Notes: a model not told the origin generated them from the letters alone. A stretch of DNA of 64,000 bases from Marasmius tenuissimus (GCA_029532415.1 JAQOTA010000041.1:124001-188000); one strand, 5' to 3'; positions 49,701 through 61,001 are shown, counted from the first letter of the stretch. Translations and numbers: made by a program.

Positions 49701-49723
49701 CAAATAGCATACGTGCCTACCAT
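46709..49723 (-). CDS. KOW-motif protein, Spt5-like, probably degenerate
   Basis: The first segment at about 49720 has an acidic Spt5-like stretch (FLDIEAELSSEHEDESNKGD), then FIDDTIQIDSHLALPPL. The next frame (49222-47963) contains two KOW-type repeats: GEWVKVRSGSYKGDVGMVWR and IQVMAGEHFGKEGLVVER, with AGDKVILSGDGRSGVIEEV between. A third is in the following exon (GMHVRVTGGAHKGKDGIVRD, 47836-47252). The final exon (47146-46709) has MVIIFRHKNDVHRIDN and NQTKSDNSRWFIVGVVDRTG. KOW motifs bind RNA or proteins, and Spt5 acts in transcription elongation. An in-frame TGA occurs near 49300 (FSIPSSS*IAAS), so either a missed intron or a lesion is present. Such Spt5-like genes are strongly amplified in Agaricomycetes, often near mobile elements (from memory). 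Confidence 0.55.
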
Positions 49724-50626
49724 TCAACAAGCGCTATATAGCCTCAAAACGTATGATAGCAGCTATAACCTGCGATGATTTGCGTTGACAATCTCTGGAG
49801 AACAAGCGGTCAGCCCTCGAACGGTTTGACACTTTTTTTATCGCAGAAGATGGAAGTCATTCAAGTTTTTTTTTTTCGTCTCAAATCTTCATGCGTTCAG
49901 AGCACTCTGGCTGCTCTCATTACTCAAGTATAATTTAATTCATATTTGCGAACTACTATACGAAATGCGCTCTGAAAAACTTACCGATATGCCCAGCGAG
50001 GGTGTTGATGGTGGTGGTTGGGTTGAGGGTGCAGAAAAATTTCACACGGTTGATGCGTGTCAGAAGCCCAGCATTCTGAGAGGCCTGAGGACGAGAATGG
50101 AAGTGGGCGCTTTTTGGACTCGGGCGCTCTGTCCACCTTCCATTCTCATCCTCAGGCCTCTCAGAACGCTGGGCTTCTGACACGCGTCAACCGTGTGAAA
50201 TCTTTCTGCACCCTCAACCCAACCACCACCATCAATGCCTTCTGGTACATTGTAACTCACTTTCTCGATGCAGATAGCTATGTAGCCATTCAAAGTAATA
50301 GTATTACATGTAATAAGAATTATAACTATGCTTTTAGAGTACAAAAAATCCCAGAAAGACGTGACATAGGCAAGTAACGAGACCAAGCAAAATTGCGAGA
50401 GAGTTACGCTTGCTGAAGGCCAGCGTGCTCGCTCGTTGATCTCGCTGGGGCCTCGTCATTGTTATCTGCCGTTCCTTCAAGCCATTGAATCAGAAAGCTG
50501 ATTTTGATTGTTGCGCAGACCTCAATAACCAAGAAAGTGGGACAATGCCCGAAAGATGGGAATACTAGGACCAGTAAGTTTTGTTTTTGAACTCGAAGAG
50601 TCTGAGCGAAGAGACCAACCTTTCAA
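49724..50626. other. Spacer with long inverted repeat
   Basis: Apart from the inverted repeat at 50005-50235 I see no gene in this 0.9-kb stretch. Homopolymer T runs occur at 49834 and 49867. Confidence 0.4.
50005..50235. repeat. Long near-perfect inverted repeat (about 102-bp arms, 26-bp spacer)
   Basis: The left arm (about 50005-50106) and right arm (about 50133-50235) are reverse complements with four or so substitutions. Shared blocks include TTGATGGTGGTGGTTGGG, GGTGCAGAAA, TTTCACACGGTTGA and CTGAGAGGCCTGAGGA. A transcript from either strand would fold into a hairpin of about 100 bp. Three of the four substitutions are CpG/TpG or CpG/CpA differences. Confidence 0.9.
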
Positions 50627-53600
50627 CTACAGGTACGACAAAGCTTGCGTCAAGACCTCGCGGTAATTCCGGCCTTTATCTTCCTGCAACCAACGGGCGA
50701 AGTTCCCTGCTGTACGAGACGATGTTGGTCCTGTGGAGTTCTGAGGGTACTTAACCTCCAAAAACCTCAGCGCCAGCGATGGATTCCATCCCTCCTTGCT
50801 CGCCAGCTCTTGAATCAGACCCCAGAGCTTCCCTCAGCGCGACATTTCTGTCCCAAGACCCGTGTTCTTTGCCCTCCACCTCGGGAAATCACTTTCCAGT
50901 TGCTTCACCGACATGCAGCCGTCAAACCCTTCTGAGAACTCGCACCACATGTCTTCGTGAGTCACCACATTCCGCAAAGTGTATCGAGGCAACCATTCAT
51001 CCTTCTTTCGAGAGCCGTACACTACCCACTCCCAATCATGACGAGATGCCTTCTCTCGTCCGATGTGGGTCTCTATCTCCACCAAGGCTTGTTCCTGCTT
51101 CTCGTCAAGCTGCTGGCGAGAAAGCTCCATAACGGCATCCCCTCTACGCACGTAGTACCTCCCCAGTGTCAGTGGTGTCAAAGCCTGAGCGGCGGTAGAT
51201 CCGGACATGTCCTCCTGAGGCCCAAGTGCAGGTGTGACCTCCTCATGAGCTACTCGTACCTGATCTATCTCGGGAGTCAATGGAGTTGTGGGTGTAGCAG
51301 GAGGAGATGAAGGAGGTACCGGCGTGGCGGGAGGAGACGAAGGAGGTAGAGATGTCGTAGGAGATGGAGATGGAGATGGAGTCGAGAACGGCGTTGGTAA
51401 ATGAAGAGCCGAAGGCAGCCGGGAGGTCTTTCTGTTCCTCGTATTCCTTGGCTTTGATGGTTTTGCGGACTGAGTTGCAACAGTACGCGTCGAAGAGTTG
51501 GGTTCCAAACACATCCGTTTCGCTGGTGGAAAGAACGTGCTCATCCTGACTGCATCTGTAAGTCCTCATATCTCAGTCTTCACGTCCTCCATCCAAGCCT
51601 TATGTTCCAGCTGCATTGCCTCCACCCATGCCTCACTCGCAAGGGTGATGCCCTCCAGCGCGTGCGAGCCATCTCTTCCGGATACTTTTGAAGGCTTGCA
51701 TTCGTGGCTGCAACCGCAGCTTTGACAGCGTCGGCCGCATCAGTAGCAAACAAACGGAATTCAATGGTGTTAAAAGGAGCATATCCGAAGATAACATATG
51801 AGGGGTTTTCAGCGTAAAGCATGGCTAGATCCTGGCAAAGGACCTCTCGAAGCTTCCTAAGCAAGTTCAGAAAGTTCACGAGCGCAATATCAAGTGCCTT
51901 CTTCCCAAGTTTGTTGCGGCGTTCGTTGTATTTCTCAATTTCTTCCTCTATCCACGGCCATACCTGTTCAAGGAGCCACACGGGGACAACTGAACTATCA
52001 AGTCAGCTTGTGCAGGATCACAAAAAAAAACGTAGATCTCGTCTATCTGCCCTCGGGGAAGAGCATGTCGCTCGGGGTGGTTGGCGAGGAAAAATGCGCT
52101 TGCTAGCATTGCCTCCAAAGGAAGCTGAAGGTCGTAACACGCCTTGAATGATCCTTGCTCGTTCCAGCCGCCAAGTGCCTTTGTAGCGGCTTCGGATGCC
52201 CTGTATAAGCGAGCGGTGAAGGCACCCTGCACACGCCCCATATGGGTAGCTTTGGATACATGTATGTCATTCTTCTCATGAATGGTGTGGATGACGTTGG
52301 CGTGGGCTAACCGACTTTTCTTCAGCTCGCTTTCAAAGGGAACCAAACTAAACCACTTACCCGTGTAACTGAGCGGTTCGCTCTGGCCCTTAGCACCTGG
52401 AAATAGGCAGATGCCGTACCATTCACGCCAACCGTACTCCCCGGCTTTGGGATGCTCGAAATCAGGAGCAAAGTCGGGGACGGCCTTGTTGAGGATATGG
52501 AACCAGCTGAAGAAGTAAATGGCGAGGGCTCCAATGCCGCACATGTCGACGATACGATGGCAGATGAGACCATGTTCGTCCCGTCGCCCAACGTGGTTAT
52601 TCTTTCCCATGTTCGACAGGAAAGCCACAGACTGATACAAGGTTAATCACACAACAACATCTAGGTAAGATCCACTCACTAATATATCGTGCTTGTGGCT
52701 GACACTGCCGTATAGGTCCATGGTGTCCAACGCAGGGTTTGGGAGGAATCTGAAGAAGAAGTCAGACCAGCAAACCCTCCTTGTATTGTCCCCTCGGACC
52801 AAAGAGTGCGCTGTCAGAAGGAACATGCATCGATTCCTAATCCCTAGATGCGCCTCGGTGATTCCGAAGAACTCGCCATCGATGCTCGAGCGTGACGCAG
52901 CTCTCACTTGCTCTGTCGTGTACGTGTCTACAGAGCGAACACTCAGCTCTGTTCTTCAAGGCGTGCTTCAAATGCTGACCACTTACCCGCAGACATTCCC
53001 ACAGCCTTGAGCTTCTTCGCTTCATCTTCCCGAGTCCTTTCGTTGGCTTGTGCAGCCTCTTCTATCCTCTTGATCCGGCTGTCCTCCCGTAGGGGTCTCT
53101 GGGAGTCCGGATCACTCCTGTACTCGTGCTCGGTTCTTTGTCGAAGGTTCTCGAGGGCGTTGATGCAACTCTTGATGCTGTGCACGCCGAGGCTTGAGTT
53201 AGGGATCTCCACCCCCCTATGGTCTCGCTACGACCATATGAGTCATGTAACTAGTCCCGCCAACGATAAGCTCACCTTGTTTCGGGACATGGTATGGTCC
53301 AGGAACAGGGCCGCTTTTGCAGCGGTGATCGGCAGTGGCTGCTCAAGCTCCCACCCATTTTCTTCTATCCGAGGCGCCATCGTCGACCACCACCATGTAT
53401 TATACTCGTTCCACCATTTCCCGTAGTTCTCCGCAGTGCCGCCCATCTCATCTTTCTGCTCCTGGCGGCGAGCTCTCTGTGCCTACGTCTCGGCCTCAAT
53501 AGCTTCACGGAATGAATTGGCGCTGGGAGGATTATCTTCGGATGTCAGCGCGCTAAGGCCAGCTGTCTGGGGCGCCAGGAGGTCTTGCAGCTTTTCCCGT

Positions 53601-53821
53601 GGGATAGAGGACATGGAAGGCAGTGGGAGAGTGAATGCCGTATTGTCTGAGGTGGCAGAGAATGGGGCGTGAGTCGGCGTAGCTGGAACACAGGGTCCAG
53701 TTTGGGTTTGAGGCACGGAAGAGCGTTTAGCGGCGCGTACGCGTTCCGGCGGTGTCGAAAGAGGCGACCTGAGGATGTGACGGCGTCTTTTTGGCGAGTC
53801 CAATGCATCCGAGCGAGCCAT
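50627..53821 (-). pseudogene. Crypton-type tyrosine recombinase (Ndc10-like plus GCR1_C-like), broken
   Basis: Starts MARSDALDSPKRRR at 53821. N-terminal region: WWSTMAPRIEENGWELEQ, LPITAAKAALFLDHTM, GVHSIKSCINALENLRQR. Catalytic part: LLTAHSLVRGDNTRRVCWSD (first Arg), GRRDEHGLICHRIVDMCGIG, ATHMGRVQGAF (HxxR), TKALGGWNEQGSFKACYD (Trp and Tyr), so the R/HxxR/Y set is visible. Then a helical region (EEEIEKYNERRNKLGKKALD). The C-terminal GCR1_C-like DNA-binding part, WLPRYTLRNVVTHEDMWCEF, runs to LEVKYPQNSTGPTSSRTAG, with stop 50627-50629. Introns of about 50-60 bp interrupt the front half. Lesions: stops at 53485-53487, 51566-51568 and 50834-50836 and a frameshift near 51655. All three stops are explicable as C-to-T (CAG or CGA). 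Fungal Cryptons use such a recombinase for circular-intermediate transposition (family knowledge). Confidence 0.75.
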
Positions 53822-55858
53822 TGTTCTTAACCGCCTCGAGCTATTTTACAAGCCTAAAAACCCGTTCGATAAGCAACAGATCCTGTATCTTCAAGTATGT
53901 AGATTTGTGAATGCGAGTTCTCTGTTGATTTTGCTTTGCTCGCGTGTGTTTGTGTGAAACTGCTTTACTGAGATGAAAGAGGACGGAGAGAAGCAGAGTC
54001 ATCGGTTTGTTTTTCGAAAAGTAGCTACAAGTTCATTCGCTTATAGGTGTTTGGCTGTTCAGTGGAACCTTTGTCTCCGTTGACCCTGACTATCCTGTAT
54101 ACCAGTGCCCATGTAACCATGGGCCATTTGTCCGTGCCCATGACCATGCCCATCGCTATAGTACGGTGTGTATTATACTCTATGTTCCTTCAATGTAAGA
54201 AATAAGAAATACATTGATCACTCGAACTATAATCCCCCCGCACAGACGATGAGCACCAATCTTGAAGGTTTCAAAGACACGGCCCGCTATAGCCTGCAAT
54301 GTACACTGGATCCTGTTGCTCGCCGGTTGAGCAATCTTTCAAATTGTACCCCGGCGGTGTCGTCCCGAATCACTCTTCTGAATTCCTCATTGCCTACCCG
54401 CAAAGCAAAGCGACGCTGGTGGCTACATCACCAAGATGCTGATTCTATCACAACATCAATATTCGCTTTGTTGGTTCGACGGGGTCTCACTCTGCGTGCA
54501 TTCCCAGGTCTCAGATCTCCGTTTTCCTTGCGCCACCGAGTTCAAGCATATTGCGAGTAAAGACCGTGACTGGTCAGTGCGATTTACCCTCGCTGATTTG
54601 AATTTTTCATCATTTCAATGAAGGCCGACCGTACTCAACGTTCGCGACCTCGCCTTATCAAAATCATGAGACTCGACCCGACTCAGCACCACACGCCGCC
54701 TCAAACCGGCAACAGAACCGAGCTGCGAGGTCAGTTCTTTCTGAGCTATAATCTCACTACCATAGGCATCGGTACGCTCTCCGGGAGCAAGGGCGTCATG
54801 ATCGGGTTCTTCACATTGTTCTTGGGGTGCTTGAGTTCTAATGCAATACGGAAATACATCTGCCGTGAATTGAGCGCCTCTAGTGAACATTCGAAGTGTT
54901 GAAAGTCTTGACACCGATGCCTGGTAACTGGGTTCCGGTGGCATCTCCTGGGAAATCAGGGTTGTTATAAGCACACGAAGGCACACGACTAATTGCAGTT
55001 TGGAAGTAAGTCTGGTAAGGGCACACCCCATTGACCATGACTATTGCAGTATGACGAAATTTTTGAGTAGGTATCTTGGTAAGTAGATGCTGATCGGACT
55101 CGACGGCCATTCGGTGCATTCGGAATTGCCGTTGTTATTGTTGGGACGTTGCTGAATGGTATCCAAGCTCCTGTCATCCGATGTCTGATTGATGACTGCG
55201 CTTTCTTGACTATGAACGACGATATTCCCGCCAGCCAAAGCCAGGTCTCGGATATGGCCGAGGTTCGGCAGATGCCAGGATTCTCATGCCACCCTTCCTC
55301 GTCTTCCATCGAGGTCGCCTTATTTTCAAAGCGAACAACTCACAGAATAAACTTATGGCTTGTGACGTGCGCAGGTGATGTTAGGTATTTTGTTACACCC
55401 CGACAATACCCTTGAAACCGCATTCCGGGCGGCCACAAGTCTCCAAGGGTTTTCAGCCTGTAAACTCCATTCTTGATAGTACCTTGTGGTTCGAAATGCG
55501 CCTCGGTGGTGCGTATGTTTGAGAAGCTGACGCTACTTGGTATACATGTGAGTAATTCTCTATCCTGTGATTTCATGCTCGACACCCGAGACCTCCTGGG
55601 CGTCAGCGCTGTAGAACTTCTATTGATTGAGTTCAAACCGATGTTATGGCTAGGACGATTCCAATTGGGCTTGAATGTACGAAATGTCCTTTCATTTGGT
55701 ATACTGCTTCTAACGTGTATCTACTAATTCTCATTGTGGGTATCGTAGCAAGTTCATGAAAAACATATTGTCCTTGTTTTGAGTACGAAGACTACAACAG
55801 ATCAACAATTCATCCACGGCCGTATCCATCGTAGCGTATACTGAGTAAAGAAGCCCAT
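53822..55858. other. 2-kb region of uncertain content
   Basis: A + frame from ATG 54247 to 54560 (MSTNLEGFKDTARYSLQC) continues only by changing frame (KHIASKDRDWSVRFTLADLN at about 54545-54605, then RPRLIKIMRLDPTQHHTPPQ). It could be a small decayed gene. I recognise no family. Further frames to 55727 show one hydrophobic segment (GRFQLGLNVRNVLSFGILLL) but no coherent model. Confidence 0.3.
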
Positions 55859-56966
55859 TTACTGAGCATTGACAAAGCCCTTAACTAACGCCTGGACAAT
55901 CGCGACGGCGCTGCCCGTAGCCACACTGGTAATGCTGCTGCTCGCAGCAGTTCCGGAGACGGTGAAAGAAGAGCAGTATGGGATACTAGTCGGGAAAGCC
56001 GTAGTCGTACCACCGACAACGGTCGTAGGAACTATAGTCACCGTGACGGTGGCGCCGTCTCCAATGCTCGAACTTATGGTGGGAGTACCAGTGACTGTCG
56101 TACCTCCGATGAGGATAGTGGTGGTACCTCCTCCAGCACCAACGGAGACGGCGGAGGTGACTGCACCGGAAATTCCGGAAGCAAAGGTGGTCGGGAAGAC
56201 TGTGCCAGAAGCAACGGTTGTAGGGAAGACAGTCCCAGAACCGATGGTGGTAGGGAAGACTGTACCAGAGGCAACGGTGGTGGGGAAGACGGTACCAGAA
56301 AGGACGGTGGTAGGGACTACCGTCCCAGAGATAACGGTGGTCGGGAGTACTGTGCCGGTGATAACTGTGGTGGGAGCTACTGTACCAGAGACAACGGTGG
56401 TAGGAAAGACCGTCCCAGAAGCGACAGTGGTCGGGAAAACTGTGCCAGTAGCAACGGAGCTGATGACTGTGCCAGAAGCAACAGTGGTAGGGGCCGTGGC
56501 CGAGGCGATGGAAGAGCTGATGACACCACTTTCAGTACCCCCGACGGGACCCGAGGATGGGAAAGCAATAGTCGTGGGGAAGGCACTGCTAGATGCAATG
56601 CCAGTGGAGCCGCCGACCGGTCCAGAAATGACAGAGCTCGAAACCGGCGGATTAGCAATGCAGATCGAGGGCAGAGCACTACTAGTGACGGCGCTGGCAG
56701 AGACAGTCGAGGTGATGGTGATGGCACTGGCAGAGGCGGTCGAGGTAATAGCAATCCCACCGCTGATAGTAATAGTTGTGGTGATGCCAGACGCGTCGGT
56801 GGCCGTTACTGGGGTTGCAGCGGAAGTAACCGTAAACTCCTGTGGGGCAGGGGCCTGTAGGGACGTGATCAGTATGAACGTCAACCTCAACGATGAGAAA
56901 AACTCATACCGCAAAGGCGAGAGAGACCAAGGTCGCCAAAGTAACAGTCCTAAGCAAAGATTCCAT
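55859..56966 (-). CDS. Secreted Ser/Thr/Val-rich repeat protein
   Basis: The ATG at 56966 gives a signal peptide (MESLLRTVTLATLVSLAFA). It is joined across a 55-bp intron (56855-56909) to APAPQEFTVTSAATPVTA, so the mature N-terminus starts exactly at the splice junction. The roughly 335-residue mature part is almost free of charged residues and consists of Ser/Thr/Val/Ala/Gly stretches around nine tandem decapeptides of the form SGTVFPTTVA. It contains one isolated Cys in SICIANPP and one in PYCSSF, and ends VAIVQALVKGFVNAQ. Composition fits a heavily O-mannosylated wall or secreted protein. The opposite strand is also open for 368 codons, but that is a mirror effect of the repeats; signal peptide and intron favour this strand. 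Confidence 0.8.
56181..56450 (-). repeat. Nine in-frame 30-bp tandem repeats
   Basis: Consensus decapeptide (A/S)(S/T)GTV-x-PTTV. The unit is 30 bp, in frame with the secreted protein, and copies differ at a few positions each. Confidence 0.9.
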
Positions 56967-57944
56967 TGGATTTGATGACTCGAAGTGTCGTTTGAGGAAT
57001 AGAAGGAAGTGGGCTTGAGGAAATCTTCAGGTGGCAGAGGACTGCTATTTAACTGTCAGCAAAAACGCGGCTTCGGGCACGAGTCGGAGGTGTGGCTGAA
57101 TGCGGACCTGGCTTACTCTGGTCGATCCGCAGCATCAAGTTGTTTCTTCCGTTGCTTGCTGCGGAGGCAACAATACTGTATTCATTGATGCTGCTTGTAA
57201 GGGTTTCACGGTACTGAATTAGGTTCGGACTTAGCCGTGATGATTAGTGAATTGAGACCACCGTGCGTATAGAATGGAATATCGGAAATAAGTATGATGA
57301 CAGGACGGTCTGAGAAGCCCGTTTCCTTGGAGCCCTCGAGGTCCATCAAGCAGCTCCGTGTGTGTTTGATCGCATCGAGAGGAGAGGGGATATCGATGAA
57401 AACCATGAACCAACAGCCATTGAAAGTACTACGACGGAGGCAAGAGCTGAGGCCTGAGGTGTAGGACATATGTCAGATTAAGACCTCCTCGAACACGGAA
57501 TCGAACGAGTGTGTATCTACCTTGGTATGAGGACGTGCGTGCCTGAACGACTGCGGAAAATCCATACGGTGACGAAAGTGTACTATCTACACAGCAATCG
57601 AGGTTTTGTGACCCTTGAGAGTGTTTTACACCGAGAATCACTCTCGATTTCCAAAATCGTTCCTCTTGACCTCAGCGGCCCGAGGGTGATGGTCCTCGTC
57701 TTCGGTGAGCGGTGGTCGAGTGTGACTGTGTCTCAGAAGTAGCTGCCAAATATCGAGAGGATAATTTTAAGTGATTGACAACGACGTTGAGGAATCAGAG
57801 GCCAAGTCCAACCCGAACCGGCCTGGGCCTCCCCGTGCAGTTCGAGCGAAATGGCCTGCCCTTAATTTGTCGGGCCGTTATTCCGTAAGCTTTGGGTTCG
57901 GCGGTTCCGAACGTTTTTTCGCCCTGAGAATCATTTCAGGGTTT
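56967..57944. other. Intergenic region
   Basis: No gene recognised. Minus frames at 57206-57641 (for example FMVFIDIPSPLDAIKH) have no family match. CCCTGA/TCAGGG hairpin near 57923-57941. Confidence 0.35.
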
Positions 57945-58146
57945 CACAGCTGGGGCGAAAACTTATTTTGTTGCAGGATATGAAGCAGAAATATGACGCC
58001 TTACTTTCCGGTGAGTATTTTTGCTGCCAAATATGCGGAGGTCGATTCAATTTCGAATATTTTCAGCCTGAATATGCATTGAACTGTGAGGCGTCATATT
58101 TTTCTGGCATATTTCCGTGCAAAAATAATATTCACGCCCAGCTGTG
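57945..58146. mobile_element. 202-bp hairpin element (MITE-like)
   Basis: The ends CACAGCTGGG and CCCAGCTGTG are exact inverted copies. The similarity extends inward about 70 bp with mismatches, including AGAAATATGACGCCT versus AGAAAAATATGACGCCT in inverted orientation. No reading frame. Target duplication not clear (perhaps TTT). Confidence 0.5.
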
Positions 58147-59646
58147 TTTCCCTCTGACCTCAACCCTTTTTCATGTCCACCACCATATCCAAACTTTATT
58201 ACTGTCACCAGCTATCACAACTCAAATATCCATGCGAGATATCCATACTTCTCTGGTTTTATGGCCGCTCACATAACCTTCAAATCTATAATATGTTGGA
58301 CGGCTGCTCAAGCTCAAGCCCCGTGGATCACGAGAAATGTTGATAGCTAGACGATGAATAGTCAGAGAAGATGTACGCGAGATCCTGACGTGTTTATGCC
58401 TTCCATTGTGCGCTCCAAATTGTTTTCTTTGTCTCTCAGGCATCACCGTTCTTTCCATCACTTTTTGACGGTTTCGTCGCTTAAACGACTTTGACCCTTC
58501 GTTCAAAGCGCCATACTGACAACTGTATCTTTTGGGCCATCTAGGCTTACCAAGACACAAAAGAGCCTCCAAATTCAAGACATTCGAACATCCCCTCTCC
58601 TTTACCCCCGCCCCCAGCTCCTGCTTGCGGAGCGGAGAGGAAATAAGGCTCAGCCGAACTGTTTCTAAGCTTCGGCTACCCTCTTCTCACCCCAGGAGTC
58701 GCGTTGGACTAAGGCCAATCGCCATTCACTCGCCGTGTTTGCCCTGTCTTCTTTACGCTGCCCTTTTTGGGAACTGCTGTCTGCCACCACGCTTCCACGA
58801 ACATATTCACTTTGGGACTTGGTACCTTGTGGCTGAGGTTTTCCCTTCTGATTCGTGATAGATCTCCGGTATTCCTACGATTACCTCACTTCCGCAGTTG
58901 ATATTCTTTCGACTCGAACCCTTGATTGTGTCACCGGCGGTTTTCATGGGCTCGACCTACCATTGTCACACTCCTCTTGTTATTGCGGTTAACTTTATTC
59001 TTGGCTCTGGGCTCTACCTTTCTGTTTACGTTTAATCCGACAATCCTGGCATTCAAAACTGGCAGTTCGAGCCCCCTATTTGCTTTGCACTTTCTTCATG
59101 ACATTCTCCGCGTGTCAAACGTCTTTCTCTCGCTGAAAAACAAAGCATAATACCCTCTCTTTTAGCTGGTTGCCCCTCCGAACTTCCTTTTTCACGATGG
59201 TGGTTTGATTATTGCTTTCACCTTCTCTCCTTGTTTCCTTCCCGTATCTGTGTTATCATTCGCGCTAGACCTTCGATAAGTCGTCCTCGTATCTGCTGTC
59301 TGCATCCCCAATGTTTTTCATACGACCCATATATGCACATTCATCCTTGTTAGCCCCCAGCGAATCAATGTCTGCATATATCATGGAGTAATAAAATTCT
59401 GTCTACCTAAGAAAGAAATGACTAGTCCTTCGCCATACATATACGTATAGGCTACTAGTAAACCAGATAATTTCGGGCGGAAAAGAAGCGTGCAAACAAA
59501 GGACAACTTTGCTCGGGGCTTCTACTACGGGAAATATCTCTTCAGGAATATTCGAGCGCCTTGACTACGTGGCTGATAGTCCGACACATGTGCTATTAGG
59601 AGCGGTTGTGGGCCTGTATTCCAATCTCTCCGTTAACGCTCGGAAT
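58147..59646. other. Pyrimidine-rich stretch without recognised gene
   Basis: The + strand is C/T-rich for about 1 kb (58560-59340), with short hydrophobic frames (58532-58858, 58926-59150). I see no supporting start, splice or domain. Confidence 0.35.
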
Positions 59647-59675
59647 TCAGAGGCGATAAAAAACGGAACACACCA

Positions 59676-59680
59676 TACTA
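59676..59680 (+). repeat. Target-site duplication TACTA, left
   Basis: Identical to 60997-61001. Confidence 0.7.
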
Positions 59681-60996
59681 TGAGTGTCCAAATGGGAAAA
59701 TATTATTTTTTCCCCCGCGACATACTTTTCCCTTCCCCCCCCGTTATCCCCCACAATATTATGTGTTCCCACGGGGGATTCTGGCATGTTGGCTAGGCGC
59801 CTAAATATTTTCCGCATATCTCCCAGCTCTCAGGTGCGTCCCACAGGCCAGGCTCAGTAATCTAAGCTAAAATAAGTATCATACTACTCTTTTGTACCTA
59901 ATAAGACTGTGCATGTTCGATATCTAACATTTCTAAGCTGTTCTGACTTCCCTGCACTCTAGTTTCTAATATAGGCACCCACGAGTGCTTAGGCATAGTG
60001 ATCTAGGTATACTGAGTGTTCAAGAGATTGATTGGGACTATTCAAGTGACATTTACAGATTTTCTAGCTTTTCTGAGTGATGTAACTCCCTTAATACCAC
60101 CTTCACCGCTACAGAAAGTATACATCACTGCATATATTAACATGTTGAGGACCCAGGAGGATGCATAACTATCTACAGGAACACAAATGATGTTGCATTC
60201 CAGGCCAAAACCCTCCAAAGTTGTAGTGGAAACGTGACTTACTCTCACGGCCGTCGCGTCGCGACTCATCTCTCGATTCATTTCTCTGACTCACGTGCCT
60301 GACTCTCTGTACTTATAGACTCATGGTTTCGAATCATACTATATACTTATAACTCATATATACATGTCTTGACTCTTCTGTGACTCCTATAGCTTACGAA
60401 ACTCCTACATATTCATGACTAGGACCCTGTAGTACTTTAGTATATAAAGGGATTGTCAACGCTGTAAATTACTCTAACTTTCTCTCAATATATCTAGTTG
60501 AAAACGTTCTCTTACAGTGTGACCTCAAGACTGTGAACTTCATTAGTAGCGGTGTGATACTTTGTCACAAATTCACTACAAAAGTCCAGCATATTCCATC
60601 CACAATGTTCAAGCATATTGTCATGGCATTGCCTAGTTGCTGTAGAAATTTGAGCACCTAAAAATTAAATACAACTCAGACTCTGACACTCAAGATGGTA
60701 GATGGGTGAATGTTGGCACTGTAAGGGTGTCAGAACAGCTTGGAAATGTTAGATATTGGACACACATAGTCCTATTAGGTACAAAAGAGTGATATGATAC
60801 TTACTTTAGCTTAGACTACTGAGCCTGGCCTGTGGGACACACCTGAGTATTGGGAAATATGTGGAGAACATCTAGGCGCCCAGCTAACATGCCAGAATCC
60901 CCCGCGGAAACACATAAAATTGTTGGGAATAACGGGGGGGGGAAGGGAAAAGTACTTCGCGGGGGGGAAAATAATATTTTCCCATTTGGACCCTCA
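59681..60996. mobile_element. Non-autonomous TIR DNA transposon, 1,316 bp
   Basis: Terminal inverted repeats of about 265 bp: the left arm runs 59681 to about 59948, the right arm from about 60729 to 60996. The outermost bases are TGAGNGTCCAAATGGG. Shared internal blocks include TTCTGGCATGTT, GGCGCCTA, CCACAGGCCAGGCTCAG-like and GTACCTAATA/G. A 5-bp duplication TACTA flanks. The interior (about 0.8 kb) is AT-rich with no transposase-like frame. Superfamily undecided. Confidence 0.8.
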
Positions 60997-61001
60997 TACT
61001 A
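60997..61001 (+). repeat. Target-site duplication TACTA, right
   Basis: Identical to 59676-59680. Confidence 0.7.

Noticed and set aside
55869..56975. 368-codon + strand frame
   Set aside because: It mirrors the minus-strand repeat protein. The minus strand has a signal peptide split by a proper intron and a Ser/Thr-rich secreted composition, while the + frame has neither.
59509..59796. + strand frame reading into the left TIR
   Set aside because: Crosses the transposon boundary and has no domain; explained by chance openness.
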